Shown: positions 7,683 to 14,334 of the stretch, piece by piece | Layout: each line of letters opens with the position of its first letter | Position numbering within the stretch: position 1 is the first letter of the stretch | NCBI GenBank assembly: GCA_016303095.1 | Contig: JAEDMH010000052.1 | Span: 1-14,344 of the forward strand | Length of the DNA: 14,344 bases | Direction of reading: 5' to 3' | Origin: Lentisphaeria bacterium | Lineage (GTDB): Bacteria; Verrucomicrobiota; Lentisphaeria; Oligosphaerales; Oligosphaeraceae | Position numbers and translations under genes: made by a program | The notes under the pieces: model-generated | Database searches by the model: none | Told to the model about the DNA's origin: nothing | Seen by the model: the letters and a program-made list of their open reading frames with translations, nothing else

Positions 7683-9239
7683 ATGAAAATCGAGAATCTT
7701 CGTCTGAATCTCTCCGAATACCGGGACAAGGTATACGGGTGCTGGCTGGGCAAAAACATTGGGGGCACCCTGGGCGCCCCCTTCGAGGGCCAGAGAGTCA
7801 CCAACGACTGCACCTTCTACACCCAGGATCTGAAGGGCGACCCCCTCCCCAATGACGACCTGGACCTCCAGCTGATCTGGCTCTCCATGGCCGAGCGCCA
7901 TGGCCTCCTGAACCTCAACTCCCGCCTCTTCGGAGACTACTGGGCCTCCCACATCATCGGACCCTGGAACGAATATTCCGTGGCCCACCACAATGTGCGC
8001 AACGGCTTCTATCCCCCCATCTCCGGCGCCCTGAACAACGATCCCTGGAAATACTCCAACGGGGCCTGGATCCGCTCGGAAATCTGGGCCTGCCTCTTCC
8101 CGGGCAATCCCGACCAAGCCATCCGCTTCGCCTATCTGGACGCCAGCTGCGACCACTGCGGAGAGGGCATCTACGCGGAGATGTACACCGCCGCCCTGGA
8201 ATCCGCCGCCTTCGTGGTGAAGGATCTCCGGAAGCTCATCGCCATCGGACTCTCCAAGGTCCCCGCCAACTGCCGGGTGGCCAAGTACGTCAACATGGTC
8301 TGCGACGCCTATGACAAGGGAGAGGACTGGCTCACCGCCCGCAACCGGGTGGTGGAAGACAACAATCAGGATCTGAAGTGGTTCCAGGCCCCCGCCAACG
8401 TGGCCTATGCCACCCTGGGGCTCCTCTACGGAGAGGGAGACTTCGGCAAGACCATCTGCCGGGCGGTGAACTGCGGCGACGACACGGACTGCACCGGGGC
8501 CACCGCCGGCGCCGTCATGGGCATCATGTACGGCCGCCAGGGCATCCCCCAAAAGTGGCTGGAGCCCATCGGCGAGAAGATCCTCACCTGCGCCATCAAC
8601 CGCTTCGGCCTGATGACCATGCCCCCCGCCTCCATCCGGGAACTCACCAACCGCACCGTGCGCCTCGCCCGGGAAACCGCCGACGCCGACCCCGACTTCG
8701 TCCCCCTCTCCTCCGAACCCGCCCAAATTCCGGAAAAGGTGGAAGAGGCCCTCATGGACACCGCCCAGGCCAAGGCCATCTGGGACAGAAACCCCTTCCA
8801 GATGGACTACTACCTCACCAATGCGACCGTCCGGGTCATCTACGAGGATCCCCAGGTGGAGCCGGGCAAGCCCACCAAGGTGCGCATCGAGGTGCGCAAT
8901 CCCCTCATCTCCGAGGGCGTCTATCACCTGCGCTGGCTTCTCCCCGAGGGCTGGAGCGTGGACAAAGCGGAGGGGTGCACCTGCTCCAAGAACTACTTCT
9001 ACGGCTGGCAGGAGTTCGTCCTCACCCCGGGGCCCCTCTCCCAGTCGGTGACCTACGTCACCCTGGATGTGCGCCTCCACGACCGCTTCTTCCCCAACTA
9101 CCTCAGCATCCCCTTCCAGCGGAAGGGCTCCGTGGAATATCCCAAGAGCTATGAAGAGACGGATTGCGAGGAGTTCGAGGAGCAGGCCTTCCGCCTCCGC
9201 CGGATGCTGAAACATCTGAACGAAAATTCTCCCGCCTAA
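7683..9239 (+). CDS. ADP-ribosylglycohydrolase (ARH/DraG) family protein with C-terminal beta-rich domain
   Basis: The 518-residue product has the ARH helical fold signatures: YGCWLGKNIGGTLGAPFEG near the start, PNDDLDLQLIWL with D58, D59 and D61, and NCGDDTDCTGATAGAVMG (263-280) with D266, D267 and D269. These acidic residues hold the two magnesium ions in characterised members, which remove ADP-ribose from proteins or small molecules. From about residue 375 a separate region begins that looks like a beta-sandwich (strands such as TKVRIEVRNPL and YVTLDVRLHDRFF); it is not part of minimal ARH enzymes. I chose the ATG at 7683 because family homology begins there; the alternative ATG at 7608 adds 25 residues of low-complexity sequence. 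There is no signal peptide. A partial relic copy lies upstream. The substrate is unknown. Confidence 0.88.
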   Translation: MKIENLRLNLSEYRDKVYGCWLGKNIGGTLGAPFEGQRVTNDCTFYTQDLKGDPLPNDDLDLQLIWLSMAERHGLLNLNSRLFGDYWASHIIGPWNEYSVAHHNVRNGFYPPISGALNNDPWKYSNGAWIRSEIWACLFPGNPDQAIRFAYLDASCDHCGEGIYAEMYTAALESAAFVVKDLRKLIAIGLSKVPANCRVAKYVNMVCDAYDKGEDWLTARNRVVEDNNQDLKWFQAPANVAYATLGLLYGEGDFGKTICRAVNCGDDTDCTGATAGAVMGIMYGRQGIPQKWLEPIGEKILTCAINRFGLMTMPPASIRELTNRTVRLARETADADPDFVPLSSEPAQIPEKVEEALMDTAQAKAIWDRNPFQMDYYLTNATVRVIYEDPQVEPGKPTKVRIEVRNPLISEGVYHLRWLLPEGWSVDKAEGCTCSKNYFYGWQEFVLTPGPLSQSVTYVTLDVRLHDRFFPNYLSIPFQRKGSVEYPKSYEETDCEEFEEQAFRLRRMLKHLNENSPA

Positions 9240-9260
9240 GTCTTCTCCCCTCCCTCCCCT

Positions 9261-9301
9261 CTCCCCCGCCAGACTCGTTTCCCCTGGCGCATCGGGGGGA
9301 G
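9261..9301 (+). terminator. Imperfect inverted repeat after the hydrolase gene
   Basis: CGCCAG (9267-9272) pairs with CTGGCG (9284-9289). The flanking CTCCCCC (9261-9267) can extend the stem by pairing with GGGGGAG (9295-9301) across a CATC bulge. It lies 21 bases after the hydrolase stop and may end transcription or stabilise the mRNA. No T tract follows, so this is a weak call. Confidence 0.3.
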
Positions 9302-9359
9302 GGACGAGGGTGAATTTCCCCAACAGGAGCGCCTGCCCTCTCCCCCCTCCCTCCCCGGA

Positions 9360-10670
9360 ATGCATCCCCGCCCCTTTCATCCCCTTCGGCTTCTCCTGCT
9401 GGCCGCCCTTCTCCTCCCGGCCGCCTTCGCCCAGGATGCCCCCTGGAGACTCCAGCTCTCCCACTACGCCCAGCGGAAGAGCTGGGAACTCCCCCCGGAG
9501 AAGCCCCTGCCGCCTCTCACCGCCGACATGCTGGAGGAGGCCATCGAGGCCGCAGGCACCTATCTCCGCAACCAGCAGTATCCCGAGGGAAATTTCCGCT
9601 ACGCCTACGACTTCATCGCCGATGCCCTGGAGGAGAAAGACAACCAGGTTCGCCAGGCGGGCGTCCTGTGGAGCCTCTGCAACCTGAACCGCTACCGCTT
9701 CACCGAGGAGACCCGGCGAAGCGCCCTTCTGGGCCTGGATTTCTTCCTCCGCAGCCAACGGGGCCTGCCCGACGCTCCCCTGGTGGTGGTCACCTACAAG
9801 AGCGAAACCGTCGTCCGCACCGGGACTGTGGCCCTCTTCTGCCTGGCCCTGGTGGATTTCCTGGAAGGACAGGAACGCTACCTCACCGAACCCCAGAAAC
9901 AACCCTTCCTCCTGGCCCTGGAAAACAATCTGAAATTTCTCCAATATCAGGAATTGGAGAATGGCTCCTGGCGGGAGGAATACGAACTGAATGGGGTGCG
10001 GCTCCCCGAGGACATCGCCCCCTTCTCCTCCTATTTCGACGGGGAATGCCTCCTGGCCTACGCCAAGGCGGCCCTCTACTACCAGGCCCGCCCCGCCCTC
10101 GCTCCCCCCATCCCCCTGGAAGCACGCCTCCGGGACGCCCTCCCCAAACTCCTCCGGAAATACACCGTGGAATGCTTTGAAGAGGGAGGGGACACGGACT
10201 ACACCAAGGGCTTCTACCAGTGGGGAGCCATGGCCTGCCAGCAGACGGCCTTGCTCCTTCCCCAGGATCAGGGCATCCAGAAGTTAACCCTGGAGGGAGC
10301 CCTGGCCTTGAGCTGGTGGCAGATTTTCGGCCACAAGGTGGAAAGTCGCTCTGGCAACACGGGCTATGCCGTAGAGGGGTTGGCGGCCACTATCCTGGCG
10401 GCGGAGCGGGCAGGCCTCCAGGAGGAGGCGGAGTTTCTCCGGCAACGCACGGAACCCCTGCTGTTGCGCCTGATGAGCTGGCAGGTGGGAGGCCCCCTGG
10501 CGGCCTACAACCCCCTCTTCCGCGCCTGGGAAGGACGCATCCCTCCCCGGGCCTTCGGGGGAATCACCTCCACCGCCGACTCCAGCTTCATCCGCATTGA
10601 CGTGGTGCAGCACCAGCTCCACGCCATGCTCCTCGCCCTCCAAGTCTTCTTCCCGGAATCCCTCCCGTGA
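9360..10670 (+). CDS. Secreted all-helical protein, probable alpha/alpha-toroid fold, function unknown
   Basis: The 436-residue product starts with a clear signal peptide: basic HPRPFHPLR, a hydrophobic LLLLAALLLPAA core and a likely cut after AFA (about residue 24), so it should be exported. The mature part is a series of helical hairpins. GNFRYAYDF (78-85) followed by NQVRQAGVLWSL (95-106) resembles patterns seen in (alpha/alpha)6-toroid proteins such as terpene-cyclase-like folds and some glycan-active enzymes. I cannot name the family or identify catalytic residues with confidence. Its TGA overlaps the GTG start of the downstream membrane kinase (GTGA at 10667-10670), which indicates translational coupling and suggests that the two act together, perhaps outside the cytoplasmic membrane. 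The ATG at 9360 is supported by the signal peptide; the leader is C-rich. Confidence 0.8.
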   Translation: MHPRPFHPLRLLLLAALLLPAAFAQDAPWRLQLSHYAQRKSWELPPEKPLPPLTADMLEEAIEAAGTYLRNQQYPEGNFRYAYDFIADALEEKDNQVRQAGVLWSLCNLNRYRFTEETRRSALLGLDFFLRSQRGLPDAPLVVVTYKSETVVRTGTVALFCLALVDFLEGQERYLTEPQKQPFLLALENNLKFLQYQELENGSWREEYELNGVRLPEDIAPFSSYFDGECLLAYAKAALYYQARPALAPPIPLEARLRDALPKLLRKYTVECFEEGGDTDYTKGFYQWGAMACQQTALLLPQDQGIQKLTLEGALALSWWQIFGHKVESRSGNTGYAVEGLAATILAAERAGLQEEAEFLRQRTEPLLLRLMSWQVGGPLAAYNPLFRAWEGRIPPRAFGGITSTADSSFIRIDVVQHQLHAMLLALQVFFPESLP

Positions 10671-12490
10671 CCGCCCCCCTGGATAGCACCAGCCCCCTCC
10701 GGTCCGCCGTGGAGGAGACCCAGTTCTCCTCGGAGGAGACTTCCCCACGCCTGACCAGCACCCGGCTCCAGAGAATCCGGGAGCAATTCCGTGCCCAGAT
10801 GCGCCGGGGACGCCCCCAGTGGCGCCCCTTCTCCCCCCTCCCCCAGGATGTCCCCCCCGATCTGGTGCCGGGATGCACCCTCCAGGCGGTCATCGGCTCC
10901 GGCGGCATGGGCACCGTCTATCTCGCCCGCCAAAACGCCCTGGAACGCCAGGTGGCCGTCAAGGTGCTGAATCCCCGCCTGGCCAACGACCCGGTCTTCA
11001 TGGAGCGGCTGCGGAAGGAGGCCCAGATCATGGGCACCTTCTCCCACCCCAATCTGGTGGGCTGCCACGATATCATCGTCTCCCGCAACGGGGCCTGCAT
11101 CCTGATGGAGTATATTCCGGGGCACCTGAACGGGCGAACCCTGATCCACCTCCTGGGCCCCATGCCGGAACGCTATGCCATCCTGGTGCTCCATGCCTTG
11201 GCCAAAGGCCTGGCCTACGCCTACGAAAAGGGATTCACCCACCGGGATGTCAAGCCCGACAATCTCCTCTTCGCCTTCCAGGACAAGCGCCCCCCGGAAT
11301 CCTACGAGGAGCTCTTCCAGTCCCCTGACTTCCGGGTGGCCCTCTGCGATTTCGGCATCGCCTCCACCCAAACCCAGTACACCGAGGAGCATCGGGAGGA
11401 GCCTCCAGGAGAAGTCAAAGCCGAGGAGGAGGAAGAGGAGGAGAACGCCATCGTGGGCAGCCCCCTTTACATGTCCCCGGAACAGGCTCTCATGCCGGAA
11501 AACGTGGATTGCCGAAGCGACATCTATTCCCTGGCCTGCACCGCCTTTTTCCTCCTGACGGGAAAGCCCCCCTTCCCGGGAAAGACCCTGGAGGAAGTCC
11601 TGGATCTGAAGACCCAGTGCGATCTTCCCCTCCCCGTCCCTCCCGCCCCCGCCAAACCTCTTAACCCCATCCTGGGAAAAGCTTTGCTCCGCATGGGGGC
11701 TCTGCAGCAGGAAGACCGCTTCCAAGACTACGCCACCCTACTGGACGTCCTCGCCCCCCTGGAAACCTCCCTCACCTCCCCCCTCTCCTTCCGCCTCTTC
11801 ACCTACCATTATCGAAAATTTCTCTCCCGTCTCTGTCTGGGAGCCCTGTTGCTGGGGGGCTTCATCCTTCTGGGCATCCACGGATACACCCAGTGGCTCA
11901 ACAACTATGAGCGACGGCTCATGGACGACACGGTGTTCCTGGGAAAATGGGAGGGCACCCTCTCCACCTGGCAGCAGATCTTCACGGCGGAGGGGCGGGT
12001 TCTCCGAGGAACCGCCTCCTCCGGCCCCCTCACCCTGAAGGAGCACCTCCGCCCCGGGGACTACCTCCGGGTCTCCCTGAATTTCCAGGACGTGGGAAGC
12101 GCCATCCTCATGCTCCACAGCGCAACGGGGGGGAAGGAGCCCCTGATGCGCCTCATCTGCTACCGGGAGCCCCGCAGAAATGTGGTGCAGCTGGGCCTCC
12201 CTTCCCGGAAGCCAGACTCCCCCACCGCCTTCGAGGAAATCCCAGGCCCCCTGGACCTGCCCGACGCCACCAACCCCTGGATCCAGCTGCGCATCCAATT
12301 CCACGAGAGCTTCTGCGTGGTCTGGAATCAGGATCGCCCCCTGGGAATCTGCCACTTCCCTCCCGTCCAGGAGGCCGCCTTCTCCATCTCCCGCCTCAAC
12401 TGCCCCCAAGTCCAATTCGCCAACATCGCCCTGGTGCGGGAAAAGTATGCCCAGCGTCTGCTGCCCCGCCTGAACGAAGAATATCCCTAA
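10667..12490 (+). CDS. Membrane Ser/Thr protein kinase (PknB type) with extracytoplasmic C-terminal domain
   Basis: This 607-residue protein starts with GTG. After a polar N-terminal region of about 65 residues comes a complete Hanks-type kinase: glycine loop GSGGMGTVY, K99 in VAVKVL, catalytic D194 in HRDVKPDN, DFG at 228-230, and SPLYMSPEQA with the APE-equivalent. Between DFG and that motif lies an unusually long, acidic insert (about residues 234-263, including a run of seven Glu) where the activation loop should be. A single membrane helix (about 388-412) leads to an outside domain of about 190 residues that looks beta-rich, of LamG/DUF1080-like character (LGKWEGTLSTWQQI, YLRVSLNFQDVGSAILM), likely a ligand-sensing part. 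The known role of such kinases is phosphorylation of cytoplasmic proteins in response to envelope signals. It overlaps the secreted-protein gene by 4 bases and precedes a transporter by 24. Confidence 0.92.
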   Translation: MTAPLDSTSPLRSAVEETQFSSEETSPRLTSTRLQRIREQFRAQMRRGRPQWRPFSPLPQDVPPDLVPGCTLQAVIGSGGMGTVYLARQNALERQVAVKVLNPRLANDPVFMERLRKEAQIMGTFSHPNLVGCHDIIVSRNGACILMEYIPGHLNGRTLIHLLGPMPERYAILVLHALAKGLAYAYEKGFTHRDVKPDNLLFAFQDKRPPESYEELFQSPDFRVALCDFGIASTQTQYTEEHREEPPGEVKAEEEEEEENAIVGSPLYMSPEQALMPENVDCRSDIYSLACTAFFLLTGKPPFPGKTLEEVLDLKTQCDLPLPVPPAPAKPLNPILGKALLRMGALQQEDRFQDYATLLDVLAPLETSLTSPLSFRLFTYHYRKFLSRLCLGALLLGGFILLGIHGYTQWLNNYERRLMDDTVFLGKWEGTLSTWQQIFTAEGRVLRGTASSGPLTLKEHLRPGDYLRVSLNFQDVGSAILMLHSATGGKEPLMRLICYREPRRNVVQLGLPSRKPDSPTAFEEIPGPLDLPDATNPWIQLRIQFHESFCVVWNQDRPLGICHFPPVQEAAFSISRLNCPQVQFANIALVREKYAQRLLPRLNEEYP

Positions 12491-12514
12491 GCTCCCTCCT
12501 GCCCCAAACATTCC

Positions 12515-13915
12515 ATGGATTCCTCCCCCCTCCTGAAAATCATCCAGCTGGTGAACAGCTGCCTCTCCGACTACGTCCTCACCCTGCTTCTGGTGGGGAC
12601 AGGCATCTTCTTCACTCTGCGGACCGGGATGGTGCAGCGATACTGCTTCGGGAAGGGAATGCGCCAGGCCCTGGGAGACTTTTCTCTCCATGGCAAGCAA
12701 AATGGCCATGGCCTCAATTCCTTCCAGGCCCTGTGCGCCGCCGTGGCGGCCCAGGTGGGCACAGGAAACATCGTAGGGGCTTCCGGGGCCATTCTCACCG
12801 GAGGCCCCGGCGCCATTTTCTGGATGTGGATCATCGCCTTCTTTGGCATGGCCACCATCTACGCCGAGGCTATCCTGGCCCAGATCACGCGGATCCAGGA
12901 TCCCTCCGGCGAACTCCACGGCGGCCCCGTCTACTACATCAAACGGGCATTCCCCGGACTCCTGGGCTCCTTCCTGGCCCACTTCTTCGCCATCGCCTGC
13001 ATCCTCTCCCTGGGATTCATCGGCTGCATGGTCCAAGCCAACTCCATCAGCGAAACCTGCCATAACGCCTTCGGACTGCCCACCCCCCTCATCGGCATCC
13101 TCATCGCCACCCTCTCCTTCTTCATCTTCACCGGGGGAATCTCCCGCATCTCCCGGGTCACGGAAAAACTGGTCCCCCTCATGGCCCTCCTCTATCTCCT
13201 GGGAGGACTCCTGATTCTCATCCTCCGATGGAAATGCCTCCCCGCCACCTTCGCCGCCATCTTCCAATACGCCTTCAATCCCGAAGCCCTCATCGGCGGA
13301 GGCATGGGATACGCCCTGAAAACCGCCATCAGCCAAGGGGTGAAACGGGGACTCTTCTCCAATGAGGCCGGCATGGGCTCCACCCCCCACGCCCATGCCC
13401 AGGCCATCGTGGACAAGGCCCACGACCAGGGAGTGGTGGCCATGTGCGGCGTCTTCGTGGACACCTTCGTGGTCCTCACCATGACCGCCTTGGTGGTGAT
13501 CTCCACCCTCTACTGCGGAAACGGCCCCCTGGCCGGCGCCACCGGGGACACCTACAGCCAGCTTCTGGCCAGCCAGGGACTCACCAAAACCACGCTGGTC
13601 CAAACCGCCTTCTCCCACGCCCTGAACGGAGGAAGCCTCAGCGAAGCTTTCGTGGCCATCTGCCTCTTCTTCTTCGCCTTCTCTACCATCCTGGGATGGA
13701 ACTTCTTCGGAAAAATCAACTTCCACTATCTCTTCGGCAAAAAATCCCTCCCCCTCTACTATCTCCTGGCCGCCGGCTTCATCTTCCTGGGGTCCATCGT
13801 ACAAAATGACCTGGCCTGGGAACTCCAAGATATGTTCAACCAACTCATGGTCCTCCCTAACGTCCTCGCCCTCCTCGCCCTCTCCTCCCTGGTGGCCAAG
13901 GCAAAACGGGAATAA
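12515..13915 (+). CDS. Sodium:alanine/glycine symporter family protein (AGCS)
   Basis: This 466-residue membrane protein matches the AGCS family, which imports small neutral amino acids such as alanine or glycine with sodium. Visible signatures are ALCAAVAAQVGTGNIVGASG (VGTGNIVG at 81-88), GGPG at 96-99, GGPVYYI (136-142) and GVKRGLFSNEAGMGSTPHA with N283/E284; in the family these line the substrate and sodium sites. About ten or eleven hydrophobic helices are evident, and the length is normal. There is no signal peptide, as usual. It starts 24 bases after the kinase gene and is probably in the same transcript, so its activity could be tied to kinase signalling, but this is only inference. 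The exact substrate cannot be read from the sequence. Confidence 0.95.
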   Translation: MDSSPLLKIIQLVNSCLSDYVLTLLLVGTGIFFTLRTGMVQRYCFGKGMRQALGDFSLHGKQNGHGLNSFQALCAAVAAQVGTGNIVGASGAILTGGPGAIFWMWIIAFFGMATIYAEAILAQITRIQDPSGELHGGPVYYIKRAFPGLLGSFLAHFFAIACILSLGFIGCMVQANSISETCHNAFGLPTPLIGILIATLSFFIFTGGISRISRVTEKLVPLMALLYLLGGLLILILRWKCLPATFAAIFQYAFNPEALIGGGMGYALKTAISQGVKRGLFSNEAGMGSTPHAHAQAIVDKAHDQGVVAMCGVFVDTFVVLTMTALVVISTLYCGNGPLAGATGDTYSQLLASQGLTKTTLVQTAFSHALNGGSLSEAFVAICLFFFAFSTILGWNFFGKINFHYLFGKKSLPLYYLLAAGFIFLGSIVQNDLAWELQDMFNQLMVLPNVLALLALSSLVAKAKRE

Positions 13916-13941
13916 ACACCCTAAACCCGGATGGGGAAAAT

Positions 13942-13977
13942 CTAGATGTCATAGAGGGCCTAGATGTCCTAGAGGGG
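13942..13977. repeat. 9-bp tandem CTAG array, copy 1
   Basis: Four back-to-back 9-base units each begin CTAGA (the second reads ATAGA), at 13942, 13951, 13960 and 13969. Units one and three are identical (CTAGATGTC). Units two and four are close to each other (AGAGGG core), so there is also an 18-base period. Confidence 0.85.
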
Positions 13978-14001
13978 AAGGGATTTCATCCTAAAATTGA
14001 T

Positions 14002-14067
14002 CCGAGGCGGGACGTGCGAGGGGGCAGATCCCGCCCTCCGTGTCCTCCGTGCCGCCCGGCTTGCGGG
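14002..14067 (+). repeat. Structured repeat element, copy A
   Basis: It opens with a 17-base core, CCGAGGCGGGACGTGCG (14002-14018), that is identical in copy B at 14250. GAGGCGGGA (14004-14012) pairs with TCCCGCC plus TC (14029-14038), leaving C14036 bulged. A TCCGTG pair spaced 9 bases apart follows (14037, 14046). Then comes CGCCCGGCTTGC (14053-14064, also in copy B), where CCCG (14055-14058) pairs with CGGG (14064-14067). Confidence 0.75.
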
Positions 14068-14103
14068 GGTGTGGTCGGCCCCTTGGGCCTCCCTTCACCC
14101 CCG
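14064..14103 (+). repeat. Nested inverted repeat
   Basis: CGGGGGTG (14064-14071) pairs perfectly with CACCCCCG (14096-14103). Inside, GGCCC (14077-14081) pairs with GGGCC (14085-14089) around CTT. The outer arm competes with the last hairpin of copy A, so the two structures would be alternatives. Confidence 0.6.
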
Positions 14104-14110
14104 TCTAGCG

Positions 14111-14142
14111 ATCCTCCCACCCCTGCCGGGGTTCAGGAGGAT
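14111..14142 (+). repeat. Long two-stage inverted repeat
   Basis: ATCCTCC (14111-14117) pairs with GGAGGAT (14136-14142), and inside it ACCCC (14119-14123) pairs with GGGGT (14128-14132) around a TGCC loop. An internal loop (C14118 against 14133-14135) separates the two perfect stems. Confidence 0.65.
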
Positions 14143-14154
14143 TGCCCCCCTTTT

Positions 14155-14172
14155 CCCCCCGCAAGCGGGGGG
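14155..14172 (+). repeat. GC-rich inverted repeat
   Basis: CCCCCCGC (14155-14162) is the exact reverse complement of GCGGGGGG (14165-14172) around AA; in practice the loop would be CAAG. It sits immediately before the second CTAG array. Its GCAAGC centre is the complement of the GCTTGC shared by copies A and B. Confidence 0.6.
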
Positions 14173-14176
14173 GAAT

Positions 14177-14220
14177 CTAGAAAGCTAGAGGTTCTAGAAG
14201 TTCTAGATCTCCTAGAGAAT
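14177..14220. repeat. 9-bp tandem CTAG array, copy 2
   Basis: Five CTAGA units start at 14177, 14185, 14194, 14203 and 14212. The spacing is 8, then 9, 9 and 9 bases. CTAG is strictly kept while the last four bases of each unit vary, which points to CTAG plus phasing as the conserved property. Confidence 0.87.
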
Positions 14221-14249
14221 CAATTACTTGACACCACAACGCACATTCC

Positions 14250-14316
14250 CCGAGGCGGGACGTGCGGAATGCACGAACCGCCCTCTCTGTGCTCCCTGTG
14301 CGCCCGGCTTGCCGGG
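14250..14316 (+). repeat. Structured repeat element, copy B
   Basis: This is the second copy of the element at 14002. GAGGCGG (14252-14258) pairs with CCGCC plus TC (14278-14285), with C14283 bulged exactly as in copy A. It adds an inner stem absent from copy A, CGTGC (14261-14265) with GCACG (14271-14275). A degenerate pair, TCTGTG/CCTGTG, is spaced 9 bases apart (14286, 14295). CCCGGC (14303-14308) pairs with GCCGGG (14311-14316). Offsets between landmarks match copy A within one base. Confidence 0.75.
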
Positions 14317-14319
14317 CCC

Positions 14320-14334
14320 TCCGTGGCTTCCGTG
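14320..14334. repeat. TCCGTG pair at 9-base spacing
   Basis: TCCGTG occurs at 14320-14325 and again at 14329-14334, the same 9-base phase seen in copy A (14037, 14046). The window ends ten bases later, so a longer array may continue outside. Confidence 0.6.

Noticed and set aside
7584..9944. 786-residue minus-strand open frame opposite the hydrolase gene
   Set aside because: This is the same composition artefact; it spans two sense genes and a gap, and shows no domain.
11738..13843. 701-residue minus-strand open frame opposite the kinase and symporter genes
   Set aside because: It is a shadow of two well-supported sense genes, with a Gly/Glu/Asp-rich translation.
13997..14188. 63-residue open frame in the terminal intergenic region
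   Set aside because: It is built across inverted repeats and C runs, with no family resemblance, no SD and no downstream support.
13942..14220. CRISPR array
   Set aside because: The period is 9 bases with no unique spacers between identical repeats of CRISPR length, and no cas genes are nearby.
14228..14233. Perfect TTGACA, possible -35 box
   Set aside because: At 17 bases downstream the sequence is CGAGGC, with no -10-like hexamer at 16-18 bases, so a sigma-70 promoter is not supported.
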